From Streptomyces coffeae (GTDB taxonomy: Bacteria > Actinomycetota > Actinomycetes > Streptomycetales > Streptomycetaceae), in the NCBI RefSeq assembly GCF_016741875.1, contig NZ_JAERRF010000006.1:186001-250000 (forward strand): 64,000 nt of DNA, read 5' to 3'. Below the pieces are notes generated by a model that was given only the letters and a program-made list of their open reading frames with translations, did not search any database and was not told where the DNA came from. Positions within the stretch are counted from its first letter, which is position 1, and every line of letters begins with the position of its first letter. Below are positions 27,711 through 36,665 of this stretch, piece by piece. The position numbers were made by a program, and so were the translations under genes.

Positions 27711-30700
27711 ATGCCCGTCGACAACGAGGATGTCGTAGAAGCACTGCGCGCGGCCATGAAGGACAACGTCCGGCTGCGGCAGGAGAACGAACGCGCCCGG
27801 GAGCCGATCGCGGTCGTCGGCCTGGCCTGCCGTTACCCCGGCGATGTGATGTCCCGGGCGGATCTGTGGGAGCTGGTGGCAGACGGCCGGGAGGCCATCT
27901 CCGGCTTCCCCGACGACCGTGGCTGGGACCTGGACGCCATCTACCACCCCGACCCCAGCCATCCGGGTACCAGCTATGTCCGCACCGGTGGCTTCCTGTC
28001 CACCGCCACCCGGTTCGACCCCCGGTTCTTCGGCATCAGCCGCCGTGACGCCCTCGCCATGGACCCGCAGCAGCGGCTGCTGCTCGAAGGCGTGTGGGAG
28101 GTGTTCGAGGACGCAGGTATCGCCCCGGACGCGATGCGCGGGACCCGTACCGGAGTGTTCGCCGGGGCCATGTTCCAGGACTACGCCTGGCTGGCGCGTC
28201 AGCGCGACGACCAGGTCGGCGGCCGCTGGGGGCTGGGCAACCTGGGCAGTTTTGTCTCCGGCCGGGTGGCGTACACCTTCGGCTTCGAGGGCCCCGCCAT
28301 GACCGTGGACACCGCCTGTTCGTCCTCGCTGGTGGCCACCCATCTGGCGATGCAGTCGCTGCGCCGCGGCGAATGCTCGATGGCCCTGGCCGGCGGGGTG
28401 ACCGTACTGGCCACACCGGGTGTCTTCGTGGAGTTCTCCCGGCAGCGGGCGCTCTCGCCGGACGGCCGCTGTCGGTCCTTCTCGGCCTCGGCCGACGGCA
28501 CCGGATGGGCGGAGGGCATGGGGGTGCTCCTGCTGGAGCGGCTCTCGGACGCACACCGCAACGGCCACCCGGTCCACGCGGTGTTACGTGGCTCCGCGGT
28601 CAACCAGGACGGCGCCAGCAACGGTATGACGGCCCCCAACGGCCCCTCGCAGGAGCGGGTGATCCGGGCGGCGCTCGCCGACGCCGGGCTGTCACCGGCC
28701 GAGGTGGACGCGGTCGAGGCACATGGGACCGCCACCGTGCTCGGCGATCCCATCGAGGCGCAGGCGCTGCTCGCCACCTACGGCCAGGACCGCCCGGCGG
28801 ACCGGCCGCTGTGGCTGGGGTCGCTGAAGTCGAACATCGGGCACACCCAGGCCGCCGCGGGCGTCGGCGGCCTCATCAAGATGATCACGGCGATGCGGGC
28901 CGGGACCCTTCCGGCCACCCTGCACGCGGACGAGCCCACGACCAAGGTGGACTGGTCCTCCGGCGCCGTGGAACTGCTGACCTCGGCGCGTCCGTGGCCA
29001 CGCGCCGAACGGCCGCGCCGGGCCGGGGTGTCCAGCTTCGGTGCCAGCGGCACCAACGCCCACATCATCGTCGAGGAGCCGCCCGCCGACCCGGCACCCA
29101 TCCGGGACCGGCCCGCCATCGCTCCCGGTGAGCCGGTGGTGTGGGCGGTGTCGGGCAGGATGCCGTCCGGCCTCACCGCACAGGCACGCCGGTTGCGGGA
29201 GTGGCTGACCGCCCACCCCGGACTCGACCCCGTGGACATCGGCCACTCCCTGGCCACCGGCCGCGCCCAGCTCTCGCACCGCGCGGTCGTGGTGGGGCGC
29301 GACCGGGACGAGCTGATGGCCGGCCTGGACCAGGTGATCAGCGGGGACGGGGGCCCCGGGGTGCTGCTCAACTCCGGGGCGCGGGCCGGAAGTGTGGCGT
29401 TCGTGATCCCGGCTCCCGACAAGCAGTCCCTTGAACCGGCCCGCCAACTCCTGGCCACCGCACCGGCGTTCGCCGCGCGGATGGAGGAGTGCGCCCAGGC
29501 GCTCGCCCCGCACACCGGCTGGAATCTGCTCGACGTGGTAAACGGCGCCCAGGGCGCACCCGCACTCGACGACCCCGGAGTCTTCGGCCCCGCCCTCTTC
29601 GCCGTCCAGGTGTCACTGGCCGCGCTGTGGCGCGCGTACGGTGTGGAGCCTGACGCCGTGGTGGGTGAGCCCGGCGCCGAACGTGCCACCGAGGTGATCG
29701 ACGGACGGCGCACCCTCGAGGACGCGGCGCACACCGTGGCCACCGCGTCCGCCACCGGCGCGGCCGACACTCTGCGGGAGGCCCTCCGTACCCACATCGA
29801 ACAGGGCTTCCGCGCCTTCGTCGAGATCAGCCCGCAGCCGTCGCTCACGGCGTCCCTGACCGGCGCCGTGACCGCCGCGGGCGGCGACCCCGCCGAATTC
29901 ATGATCACCGAGGCGCCGGGAGACCCCGACGGCCTGGCCACCTTTCTGCACACACTGGCCCAGGCGTTCGTGGGAGGCGTACGGGTCGACTGGTCGCCCT
30001 CGTTCGCCGGGCGCGACGCCCGTACCGTCGAGCTGCCGACCTACCCCTTCCAGCGCCAGCGGTACTGGCTCGACGAGACCAAGGACGGGCCCGCGGCACC
30101 CCCGCCGGAGCGTTCTGCCCCGGCCCCGGCCGAGGACAGCCGTGGCACCTTCACCGTGCTGCTGCGCCGCGCCCATGTCGAGAACGCCATCCCCGAGGCC
30201 GTGCCGATGGTGGTGGCCGCCTCGCGGTTCCGGCCGTCGTTCTCCTCGACGGCGGAGCTGGGCGGTGCGCCCGGCTCGGTGCTCGCCGCCGAGGGCGCGG
30301 CCTCGCCCGCGGTCATCTGCGTACCGTCCTTCCTGGCTGGTTCAGGGCCGCACCAATTCGCCCGGCTGGCCTCGGAGTTCACCCCGCGGCTGCGGACCTC
30401 GGCGCTGGTCATGCCGGGGTTCGGCAAGTCCCGGCTGCTGCCCGCCTCCTGGACGGTGGCGATCGAGGCGATGGCGGACGCCACCCTGGCGGCCGCCGCG
30501 GACAAGCCCTTCTTCCTGGTGGGCCACTCCGTCGGCGGGCTGGTCGCCCAGGCCATCGCGGAACGCGTGCGGCACACCGGCCATTCCGCCCGGGGTGTTG
30601 TCATGATCGACACCTATGACATCGACGTCCGCAGCGAACGCGAGGCCCTTTTCGTCTGGGCGATGAGCGAGATCCTCGACCGGGATCCGACCGGTCTGGT

Positions 30701-30962
30701 GGTCAACGACAACAACCTGATGGCGATGGGGGCCTATCTGCGGCTGTACGACGAGTGGACTCCGGGCGGCTGCGAGGTTCCGACCCTCGCGGTGCGGGCG
30801 GTGGCCGCCGACACCCCGCTGAACCTGCCCGTCGAACCGGTCTGGAAGACGGCGGACACCAGCGAATCCGTCCTGGCGGACCACTTCTCGATCCTGGAGG
30901 ACAAGGCCGCGACCACGGCCCTGGTGGTCGGGGACTGGTTCGCCCGAATGTCCACGCCCTGA
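27711..30962 (+). CDS. Unusual PKS: docking helix-KS-AT remnant-thioesterase, no ACP
   Basis: A 1083-residue protein starting 13 bp after the first PKS. Residues 1-28 form a charged docking helix ([26 protein letters not shown]). The KS is intact (Cys203 in DTACSSS, EAHGT, NIGHTQ). The AT is a relic: GQGTQW has become APDKQS, and where GHSQGE and the following catalytic core should be, the sequence jumps from [13 protein letters not shown] (about 652) to the late AT region [13 protein letters not shown]. The post-AT linker [10 protein letters not shown] survives. Residues about 820-1083 are a thioesterase with Ser940 in GHSVGG, Asp967 and His1058. There are no KR, DH or ACP domains, so the KS must work with an ACP in trans. 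It has a TTA codon at position 292. Confidence 0.93.
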   Translation: MPVDNEDVVEALRAAMKDNVRLRQENERAREPIAVVGLACRYPGDVMSRADLWELVADGREAISGFPDDRGWDLDAIYHPDPSHPGTSYVRTGGFLSTATRFDPRFFGISRRDALAMDPQQRLLLEGVWEVFEDAGIAPDAMRGTRTGVFAGAMFQDYAWLARQRDDQVGGRWGLGNLGSFVSGRVAYTFGFEGPAMTVDTACSSSLVATHLAMQSLRRGECSMALAGGVTVLATPGVFVEFSRQRALSPDGRCRSFSASADGTGWAEGMGVLLLERLSDAHRNGHPVHAVLRGSAVNQDGASNGMTAPNGPSQERVIRAALADAGLSPAEVDAVEAHGTATVLGDPIEAQALLATYGQDRPADRPLWLGSLKSNIGHTQAAAGVGGLIKMITAMRAGTLPATLHADEPTTKVDWSSGAVELLTSARPWPRAERPRRAGVSSFGASGTNAHIIVEEPPADPAPIRDRPAIAPGEPVVWAVSGRMPSGLTAQARRLREWLTAHPGLDPVDIGHSLATGRAQLSHRAVVVGRDRDELMAGLDQVISGDGGPGVLLNSGARAGSVAFVIPAPDKQSLEPARQLLATAPAFAARMEECAQALAPHTGWNLLDVVNGAQGAPALDDPGVFGPALFAVQVSLAALWRAYGVEPDAVVGEPGAERATEVIDGRRTLEDAAHTVATASATGAADTLREALRTHIEQGFRAFVEISPQPSLTASLTGAVTAAGGDPAEFMITEAPGDPDGLATFLHTLAQAFVGGVRVDWSPSFAGRDARTVELPTYPFQRQRYWLDETKDGPAAPPPERSAPAPAEDSRGTFTVLLRRAHVENAIPEAVPMVVAASRFRPSFSSTAELGGAPGSVLAAEGAASPAVICVPSFLAGSGPHQFARLASEFTPRLRTSALVMPGFGKSRLLPASWTVAIEAMADATLAAAADKPFFLVGHSVGGLVAQAIAERVRHTGHSARGVVMIDTYDIDVRSEREALFVWAMSEILDRDPTGLVVNDNNLMAMGAYLRLYDEWTPGGCEVPTLAVRAVAADTPLNLPVEPVWKTADTSESVLADHFSILEDKAATTALVVGDWFARMSTP

Positions 30963-31039
30963 CCGCGGACCGCCTGACGCGGCGGATCCACCCGTCACCA
31001 TCGCGGGCCGGCAGCACACGCAGCACAAGGGGAGAGCCC

Positions 31040-31873
31040 ATGGCCAAAACGGTGTTTCACCACGTCTCCGACACCGCGCGCTGGGTCGCGGAGTACCGGG
31101 CACAGGAATCCGCCCGTCCGGACGCCCTGTTCCACGATCCACTGGCGGCCGGGCTGGCGGGCGAGCGCGGCAGGATCATCGCCGAGGCGGCCAAGCGGTC
31201 ATTCGGCAACGGCTGGTTCTTCATCGCGCGCACCAAGCTGATCGACGACCTTGTCGAGCGGTCCCTCGCCGAGGGGTGCGACCGGGTCGTCAACCTTGCC
31301 GCCGGTCTGGACACCAGACCGTACCGGCTGGAGGTGCCGCCGTCGCTGGAGTGGATCGAGGTGGACCTCCCGGTGATCATCGAGGAGAAGAACCGCGTCC
31401 TCGCCGATGAGTCCCCGCGCTGCAAGCTCTCCCGGGTGCCGCTCGATCTCACCGACGCGGCGGCGCGCCGCGGCTGTCTGACCGACGCGGTCAAGGGGGC
31501 CGCGAAGACACTCGTCATCACCGAGGGACTTCTGCTGTATCTGCCGGAGTCCGAGGTGCGTGAGCTCACCACGGAGCTGAACAGGCCCGAAATCGCCTGG
31601 TGGGTCGCGGACATCATCGGACCCACCATCCTCAAGATGTCCAGCAAGCCCGGCAGAAGGAATAATGCGCCGGTCATCTTCGGGCCGGAGAACGGGATTG
31701 CGTTCTTCGAACGGGCGGGCTGGACTGTCGATCGCTTTGCCTCGCAGTTGCCCGCGGCAGCCCAATGGAATCGGCTGTCGGCCGCGATGCGAATCGTGGC
31801 CCGGCTACCCAAGGGGAATCCACGCCGCCCGGGCCGTTCTCTGTGGTCCGCCGTACTCCGGCTGACCCCCTGA
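31040..31873 (+). CDS. SAM-dependent O-methyltransferase, LCM/TcmP-like family
   Basis: A 277-residue protein with ATG at 31040 after GGGGAGAGCC. It carries the leucine-carboxyl-methyltransferase pattern: ARPDALFHDPLAAGLAG, RTKLIDDLVERSLAEG, VVNLAAGLDTRPYRL (SAM loop), EVDLPVIIEEKNRVL and LVITEGLLLYLPESEV. Members methylate carboxyl or hydroxyl groups of polyketides (TcmP is one). Placed between the PKS and the ThDP enzyme genes, it is a likely tailoring enzyme that forms a methyl ester or ether. Confidence 0.88.
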   Translation: MAKTVFHHVSDTARWVAEYRAQESARPDALFHDPLAAGLAGERGRIIAEAAKRSFGNGWFFIARTKLIDDLVERSLAEGCDRVVNLAAGLDTRPYRLEVPPSLEWIEVDLPVIIEEKNRVLADESPRCKLSRVPLDLTDAAARRGCLTDAVKGAAKTLVITEGLLLYLPESEVRELTTELNRPEIAWWVADIIGPTILKMSSKPGRRNNAPVIFGPENGIAFFERAGWTVDRFASQLPAAAQWNRLSAAMRIVARLPKGNPRRPGRSLWSAVLRLTP

Positions 31874-31895
31874 AAAAGCCTGTATCCGCAATGCG

Positions 31896-31925
31896 TTGAC
31901 ACCGAGTACAGAGGACTGCCAGGAT
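31896..31925 (+). promoter_or_regulatory. Candidate promoter for the ThDP-enzyme/ACP genes
   Basis: TTGACA at 31896-31901 is followed after 18 bp by CAGGAT at 31920-31925, a reasonable housekeeping-type -35/-10 pair. It lies in the 157-bp gap between the methyltransferase stop and the start of the ThDP enzyme, so that gene and the following ACP may have their own promoter. Confidence 0.4.
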
Positions 31926-32030
31926 CGAAATTGGGATAGTCGCACGATGTCGGATCGAGGGCGACGGAACGTCAGAACCACTCTCCGACCTTGGTCAGTC
32001 CTGATCACGCCTACTGTTGGGATGTTCTAG

Positions 32031-34457
32031 ATGCCCGAGATGGCTCATATCAGTCCCTTCCGCCGGCTGGTGGTTGTCGTCACCGATAGCGAGGTGATGG
32101 GCCCGGCGGCAGGCCGCGCGCTTTCCGATCTGGCCGGCGCACGTGATGTCGACATCGCCGTTTCATCGTCAGGCAGTCCGGCGAATGACGAATACCGTGA
32201 AGTGGTCAAGCGGGGTTTGCGGTTCCTTGACCTCGTCGCGCCCGAGGACCGGTTCACCCTGGTGACCGTGGATTCGCTCGACGCCGTCCGGGACGCGGTC
32301 ATCAAGGCGGCACAGGACCAGAAGACCGTCCTCAGCCTGCTGGTCCTGGACCACGGGGACCACCGCTACCGCATGACCTCTCCCGACGACCTCAATGAGC
32401 GGCTGGGCACGCTCTCCCAAGAGCTGAGCGGAACGGTCGAGTTCGAACCGAGCCCCTACACGGTGCATGTCTACACCGATGCCGACATCGAGAACTTCTA
32501 CTCGGTGGAGCACTTCACTCCGCGTTGGAAGCCCACCGAGGAATGGGTCGTCCCGGCCGACATCGCCTGCGCGTTCGTCGACTCCGTGCAGTTGCAGAGC
32601 AACAGCCGGCTGCGGCCCGCGATGAAACCGAGCACCATCGCCGACGCCATCGCCGACTTCCTGACCGACCGGGCCGGATCCGAGTGGGGGCTGCACTACT
32701 ACACCGGCTCCGGGGTCGCCACCTTCATCGACGACATCGAGCAGCGCGCCGTCGCGGGCGGGAATCCGATCGTCCGCGGCCCCAGCGAGCACAGCCTCGC
32801 CTGCTCCGCGCTGGCGCGCTACACCCTCGACGGCGCCCCGTTCGCCATCGTCGCCACCAGTGGTATGCACGAGGAGTTCCGCGGCACGCTCGCCAACCAC
32901 GTGGCCGTCCGCACCAAGGGCTTCATCGTCTGCTGCGATTCCCGCGCCGACCAGTGGCACCCGTTCCAGGGCACCATCCACCGGACCGAGGACAGCCGGC
33001 CGTCGCTGCTGGCCCGCGGCTTCCCGGTGGTCCACATCCCGCGGTCCGACGACATCCCCCGCGGCCTCGCCGAGGCGTTCGAGGCATACTCGGCCGACCG
33101 CGGCCCGGTCATGGTGATCGCCCCTCGCGACGTTCTCCAGACCACACTCGACCTCGACGAGCGGCCGGGGGCGGGGGCCACGGCGGCACCCACGGTGGAA
33201 GCCGTCCGCACCCCCGAGGTCGACCGGCTGTCCCAGCTGCTCAACTCCGAGCGGCGCAGGCTGCTCTGCCAGGTCGGCCCGCTCGGCGACACCGCAAAGG
33301 AGCTGCTGTACGAGCTGGCGCACAAGGCGGGCATCGGCCTGGCCGACTCGGTGGCACAGCCCGGCACCGTGTCCCGCTACCACAAGGGGCGCACCGTCGA
33401 GGAGTTCATCGGCACGCTGAGCATGTACGGCTACTCACCGCGCGTCTACGAGTACCTGTACCGCGACGGGCGGCTCCGCCCCGGCGACGAGCAGTCGGTG
33501 ATGTTCCTCGGCACCCAGATCCCGCAGATCGACACCCCGTTCTCCGAGTCCCATCTGCGGCAGCTGGCCCCGATCCAGATCACCGAGCGGGAGATCGACC
33601 GGGCGCCGTTCACCGGACTGGGCATCGTCGCCGACATCGAGGGTGTGCTGCGCACCCTGCTGGACCGGCTCGACGTGGACCCGGAGGTGCTGGCCTACCG
33701 GCGGGACGCCATGGCCTCCACCACCGACTCCGACGGTGATGTGATCAGCCTGCTGCCGGTGCTGCCCATGACCACCAACTACTTCTTCCGGCGGCTGCGC
33801 GGCGTCCTGGACGGCATCATCCGTGAGCACGACTACGCTTACGTCGGCGTCTACGACATCGGCCGCGCCGGACTGTCCGCGGTCAACAGCCTGCCGCGTA
33901 CCGGCCCCTGTGTGTCCGGCTGGTACGGCCGGGGGCTGATGGGCGACGGTCTGATGGCCCTGCCCGGCATCCTCACCCGGCGCGAGCAGAACGTCATCTC
34001 CTTCACGGGCGACGGCGCCGCCGCCATGACGCCGGACATCGTGCCCACTCTCGTCCAGCAGGTCGCGGTCGACCGTGAGCCGTTCCGCCGGAACCTCAGC
34101 ATCTTCCGGTTCGTCAACGGCAGCCACTCCGTGATCCGCACCTACCGGGAGAGCGTCAAGCCCTCCGCGGTCAGCGGCCAGACCGGGGTGTTGACCTTCA
34201 CTCCGGAGGACTACGAGCGGCAGTACGGCGGGCTGACGGTCCGCCACCGCCGGATCGCCGGATTCGACGATGTGCCCTTCGCCGAGCAGCTCCAGGAGCC
34301 CGGGACGATCAACCTGTACTCCGTGCTGGTGGGACACAACAACGAGGGCGACGGGCTGAGCCGGTTCTCCTCGCTGGGCTGGCAGCGCGATGAGCTGTCC
34401 CCGAAGGCGCTGGCCATGGCCGGAGTGCCGATCTCGACGCAGGCGCCGACGCCGTGA
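32031..34457 (+). CDS. Thiamine-diphosphate-dependent enzyme with N-terminal extra domain
   Basis: An 808-residue protein with ATG at 32031 (a second ATG three codons on is possible). Residues 1-190 are an additional domain of unknown role (FRRLVVVVTDSEVMGPAAGRALSDL). A PYR-type domain then has a plausible activating Glu253 in RGPSEHSLACSALARY, followed by a central domain and a C-terminal PP domain with GDG at 660-662 (FTGDGAAAMTPD) and an Asn-rich segment (RNLSIFRFVNG) for metal/ThDP binding. The size and extra N-terminal domain recall the PigD/MenD-like carboligases that add a pyruvate-derived acetyl unit to alpha,beta-unsaturated acyl compounds (Stetter reaction). The PKS upstream would make just such an enoyl thioester. 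The family level is well supported; the reaction is inference. Confidence 0.8.
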   Translation: MPEMAHISPFRRLVVVVTDSEVMGPAAGRALSDLAGARDVDIAVSSSGSPANDEYREVVKRGLRFLDLVAPEDRFTLVTVDSLDAVRDAVIKAAQDQKTVLSLLVLDHGDHRYRMTSPDDLNERLGTLSQELSGTVEFEPSPYTVHVYTDADIENFYSVEHFTPRWKPTEEWVVPADIACAFVDSVQLQSNSRLRPAMKPSTIADAIADFLTDRAGSEWGLHYYTGSGVATFIDDIEQRAVAGGNPIVRGPSEHSLACSALARYTLDGAPFAIVATSGMHEEFRGTLANHVAVRTKGFIVCCDSRADQWHPFQGTIHRTEDSRPSLLARGFPVVHIPRSDDIPRGLAEAFEAYSADRGPVMVIAPRDVLQTTLDLDERPGAGATAAPTVEAVRTPEVDRLSQLLNSERRRLLCQVGPLGDTAKELLYELAHKAGIGLADSVAQPGTVSRYHKGRTVEEFIGTLSMYGYSPRVYEYLYRDGRLRPGDEQSVMFLGTQIPQIDTPFSESHLRQLAPIQITEREIDRAPFTGLGIVADIEGVLRTLLDRLDVDPEVLAYRRDAMASTTDSDGDVISLLPVLPMTTNYFFRRLRGVLDGIIREHDYAYVGVYDIGRAGLSAVNSLPRTGPCVSGWYGRGLMGDGLMALPGILTRREQNVISFTGDGAAAMTPDIVPTLVQQVAVDREPFRRNLSIFRFVNGSHSVIRTYRESVKPSAVSGQTGVLTFTPEDYERQYGGLTVRHRRIAGFDDVPFAEQLQEPGTINLYSVLVGHNNEGDGLSRFSSLGWQRDELSPKALAMAGVPISTQAPTP

Positions 34458-34495
34458 CCGGGGTCGGCGTCGGGACATCGACCGAAGGAGCGGAT

Positions 34496-34777
34496 ATGGA
34501 GCGCGCCCAGCTCGAGGAGCGGGTGATCACGCTACTGGCCGAGGCCGTGGTGATGCCGAGAGAGGACGTGGAGGACCCGCGCACCAATCTCCGGGAAGAC
34601 CTCGGCATGGACTCGATGGACTATGTCGACCTCATCACCGTGCTGGAGCGGGAACTCGGCCAGCATGTGGAGCGGGAGCAGCTCTCCTGGGTCCGCACCG
34701 TCGGTGATGTGGTCGACCTGGTGTGTGAGCTCGCCGCCAAGCGGGACGGCACCGAGACCTCGCAGGCGAGTTCCTGA
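34496..34777 (+). CDS. Free-standing acyl carrier protein
   Basis: A 93-residue protein starting ATG at 34496, seven bases after GAAGGAG. It has a typical ACP helix pattern with Ser40 in DLGMDSMDYVDLITVLERELG as the phosphopantetheine site. It lies 38 bp after the ThDP enzyme and is probably co-transcribed with it. Because the second PKS has no ACP, this protein is one candidate to carry its substrate; the other is the ACP at 38918. Confidence 0.92.
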   Translation: MERAQLEERVITLLAEAVVMPREDVEDPRTNLREDLGMDSMDYVDLITVLERELGQHVEREQLSWVRTVGDVVDLVCELAAKRDGTETSQASS

Positions 34778-34821
34778 GCACATCGTGCCGGGAACCATTC
34801 GGTGATCGGGCGCAGCCGTCA

Positions 34822-34845
34822 GCCGGCCGGAGGAATCCGGTCGGC
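34822..34845. terminator. Hairpin with GNRA-type loop after the ACP gene
   Basis: GCCGGCCGGA, loop GGAA, TCCGGTCGGC: a ten-pair stem with one G-U and a stable GGAA tetraloop, 44 bp after the ACP stop. There is no T-run, which is common for actinobacterial terminators. It separates the ThDP-ACP unit from the following gene. Confidence 0.6.
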
Positions 34846-34997
34846 CGATGTGTTCCGCGGCGAGAGCGAGGGGGTGGAAGCGGGGGATATCGAAGCGCCG
34901 TCTTCCGGCTGTTCGTCAGCAGCGGGTAAAATGCGACGCCATCATGGGGCCGTCAGGCCGTAAGTCTCCGCCCGCGATTCCCAAGGAGCCCTCTTCC

Positions 34998-35480
34998 ATG
35001 GCCACTGCGCGCGCACAGCGTGTTGACGTTCCGCAAGCACTTCAGGACGGGCAGAAATTCACGGGATTCCAATACGAGTCGGCGTATCAATTGCCCGTCG
35101 AGGACGCGCGGAAGCTGACCCCGGAACAATGGGCCCGGGCCACCTTCGAGGACGCCCCAGCCGTCCTGCGGTGGTTTCTCCGGTTCGGCTGGACCAAGGT
35201 GCTCGGCTTACGGATGGGGCCGAAGACCACGTCACCGCGGCATGTCCTGGGCTGGCACATCACGGATTCCGACGACGCGACGATGACCGTCGAAGCCCAT
35301 TCCGGGATCGTGGCCACCTACAACGTTGTCATGGTGAACGACGGGGATGTTGTCTGGGTGACCTTTGTGCGCTTCAACAAGGGAATCGCACGCGCCGTCT
35401 GGGGTATGGCCCGACCGATCCACCAGATGGCCGTGCCCTATCTGCTGAAGCGTGCCGACCGTACCCGGGCCACCGGCTGA
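34998..35480 (+). CDS. DUF2867-like small protein in the biosynthetic cluster
   Basis: A 160-residue protein with ATG at 34998 behind CAAGGAG. The pattern DAPAVLRWFLRFGWTKVLGLRMG, HITDSDDATMTVEAHSGIVATYNVV and the ending IHQMAVPYLLKRA resembles the DUF2867/SRPBCC-like beta-barrel proteins. A function is not established; a substrate-binding barrel acting as cyclase or chaperone is possible. Codon 71 is TTA. A TAAAAT at 34926 could be the -10 box of its own promoter. It is convergent with the KAS III gene. Confidence 0.65.
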   Translation: MATARAQRVDVPQALQDGQKFTGFQYESAYQLPVEDARKLTPEQWARATFEDAPAVLRWFLRFGWTKVLGLRMGPKTTSPRHVLGWHITDSDDATMTVEAHSGIVATYNVVMVNDGDVVWVTFVRFNKGIARAVWGMARPIHQMAVPYLLKRADRTRATG

Positions 35481-35566
35481 CCGGACGGGCCGACGCGTCC
35501 GAGGGGGCGGACCCAGCATGGGCCCCGCCCCCTCGCACGTGGTGAGGAGACGGCTCACGCCGCGCC

Positions 35567-36565
35567 TCAGGGCAGTGCGACGACGGTGGCCGCGTACGAC
35601 AGCCCGGCGCCGTAGCCGACCAGCAGCGCCAGATCCCCGGGGCTGGTCGCGTCGGAGGACATCAGCGCCTCCATCGCCAGCGGGATCGAGGCGCCCGAGG
35701 TGTTTCCGGTGGTCACGATGTCCCGGGCGATGACGGTGGACTCGGGCAGCCCCAGCCGCTTGGCCATCGCGTCGATGATCCGCGTATTGGCCTGGTGCGG
35801 AATGAACGCGTCGAGATCGGCGGGGGAGACCCCGGCGGCGGCCAGGGCCCGCTCCGCCACCTTCGACACCTCGTAGACCGCCCACCGGAACACCTTCTGC
35901 CCCTGCTGCTGGAGGGCGGGCCACCGTTGATCGCGGTTGCTGCGCAACGCGTCCCACGACACGGTCTGCGAGATCGCCTCCGCCTGGGAGCCGTCGGCGC
36001 CCCAGACCATCGGGCCGATCGCGGGTGTCCGCGACGGTCCGACCACCACCGCGCCCGCGCCGTCGCCGAAGATGACCGCCGTCGAGCGGTCCTCCAGATC
36101 CAGCAGATCGGTCATCCGCTCGGCCCCGATCACCAGCACATGGCCGCCCCGGGAACGCACCGCGTCCGCGGCCAGCGAGAGACCGTGCACAAACCCGGCA
36201 CACCCGGCGGACACATCGAAGGCGGCGGCGTGGGTCCCCAGCCGGTGAGCCACCTCGGCCGCCACCGCGGGCGTCTGCCGCAGATGGGTGAAGGTGGCCA
36301 CGATGACGCAGTCCAGGGCGTCGGCCGGGACGCCCGAGGCGGCCAGCGCCTTCCCCGCGGCGGGCACCGCCATGTCGGCGATGGACTCGTCGTGCCCCGC
36401 CCAGCGGCGGGTGGTGATCCCGGTGCGGGTGCGGATCCACTCGTCGGAGGAGTCCACCCGGTGGCACAGTTCCTCATTGGTCATCGCATGGCGAGGCCGG
36501 TATGCGCCCACGCCGAGGATACGGGCGTGCGGTGCGCCCATGGACGGTGTGATCCGCGCCTTCAT
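35567..36565 (-). CDS. Beta-ketoacyl-ACP synthase III (FabH-like, intact triad)
   Basis: A 332-residue protein; the start at MKARITPSMGAPHARILGVGAYRP (36565) fits the family. Catalytic Cys122 (VSAGCAGFVHGL), His257 (FIPHQANTRI) and Asn288 (GNTSGASIP) are all present, and the start motif SSDEWIRTRTGIT is conserved. It condenses an acyl-CoA with malonyl-ACP or transfers acyl groups. It lies 100 bp after the acyl-AMP ligase on the same strand, so it may use a starter activated there. It contrasts with the KAS III-like protein at 20707, which has lost its His. Confidence 0.92.
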   Translation of the reverse strand: MKARITPSMGAPHARILGVGAYRPRHAMTNEELCHRVDSSDEWIRTRTGITTRRWAGHDESIADMAVPAAGKALAASGVPADALDCVIVATFTHLRQTPAVAAEVAHRLGTHAAAFDVSAGCAGFVHGLSLAADAVRSRGGHVLVIGAERMTDLLDLEDRSTAVIFGDGAGAVVVGPSRTPAIGPMVWGADGSQAEAISQTVSWDALRSNRDQRWPALQQQGQKVFRWAVYEVSKVAERALAAAGVSPADLDAFIPHQANTRIIDAMAKRLGLPESTVIARDIVTTGNTSGASIPLAMEALMSSDATSPGDLALLVGYGAGLSYAATVVALP

Positions 36566-36665
36566 ACGCGATGCCTCCGGGACGAAGGGACGGAGCTGCC
36601 CGCGGTCGCCCGAACCCCCGCCGGGGGAAGGGCCGTTGGTGTGGCGGTCACCGATGTCCTCCCCG

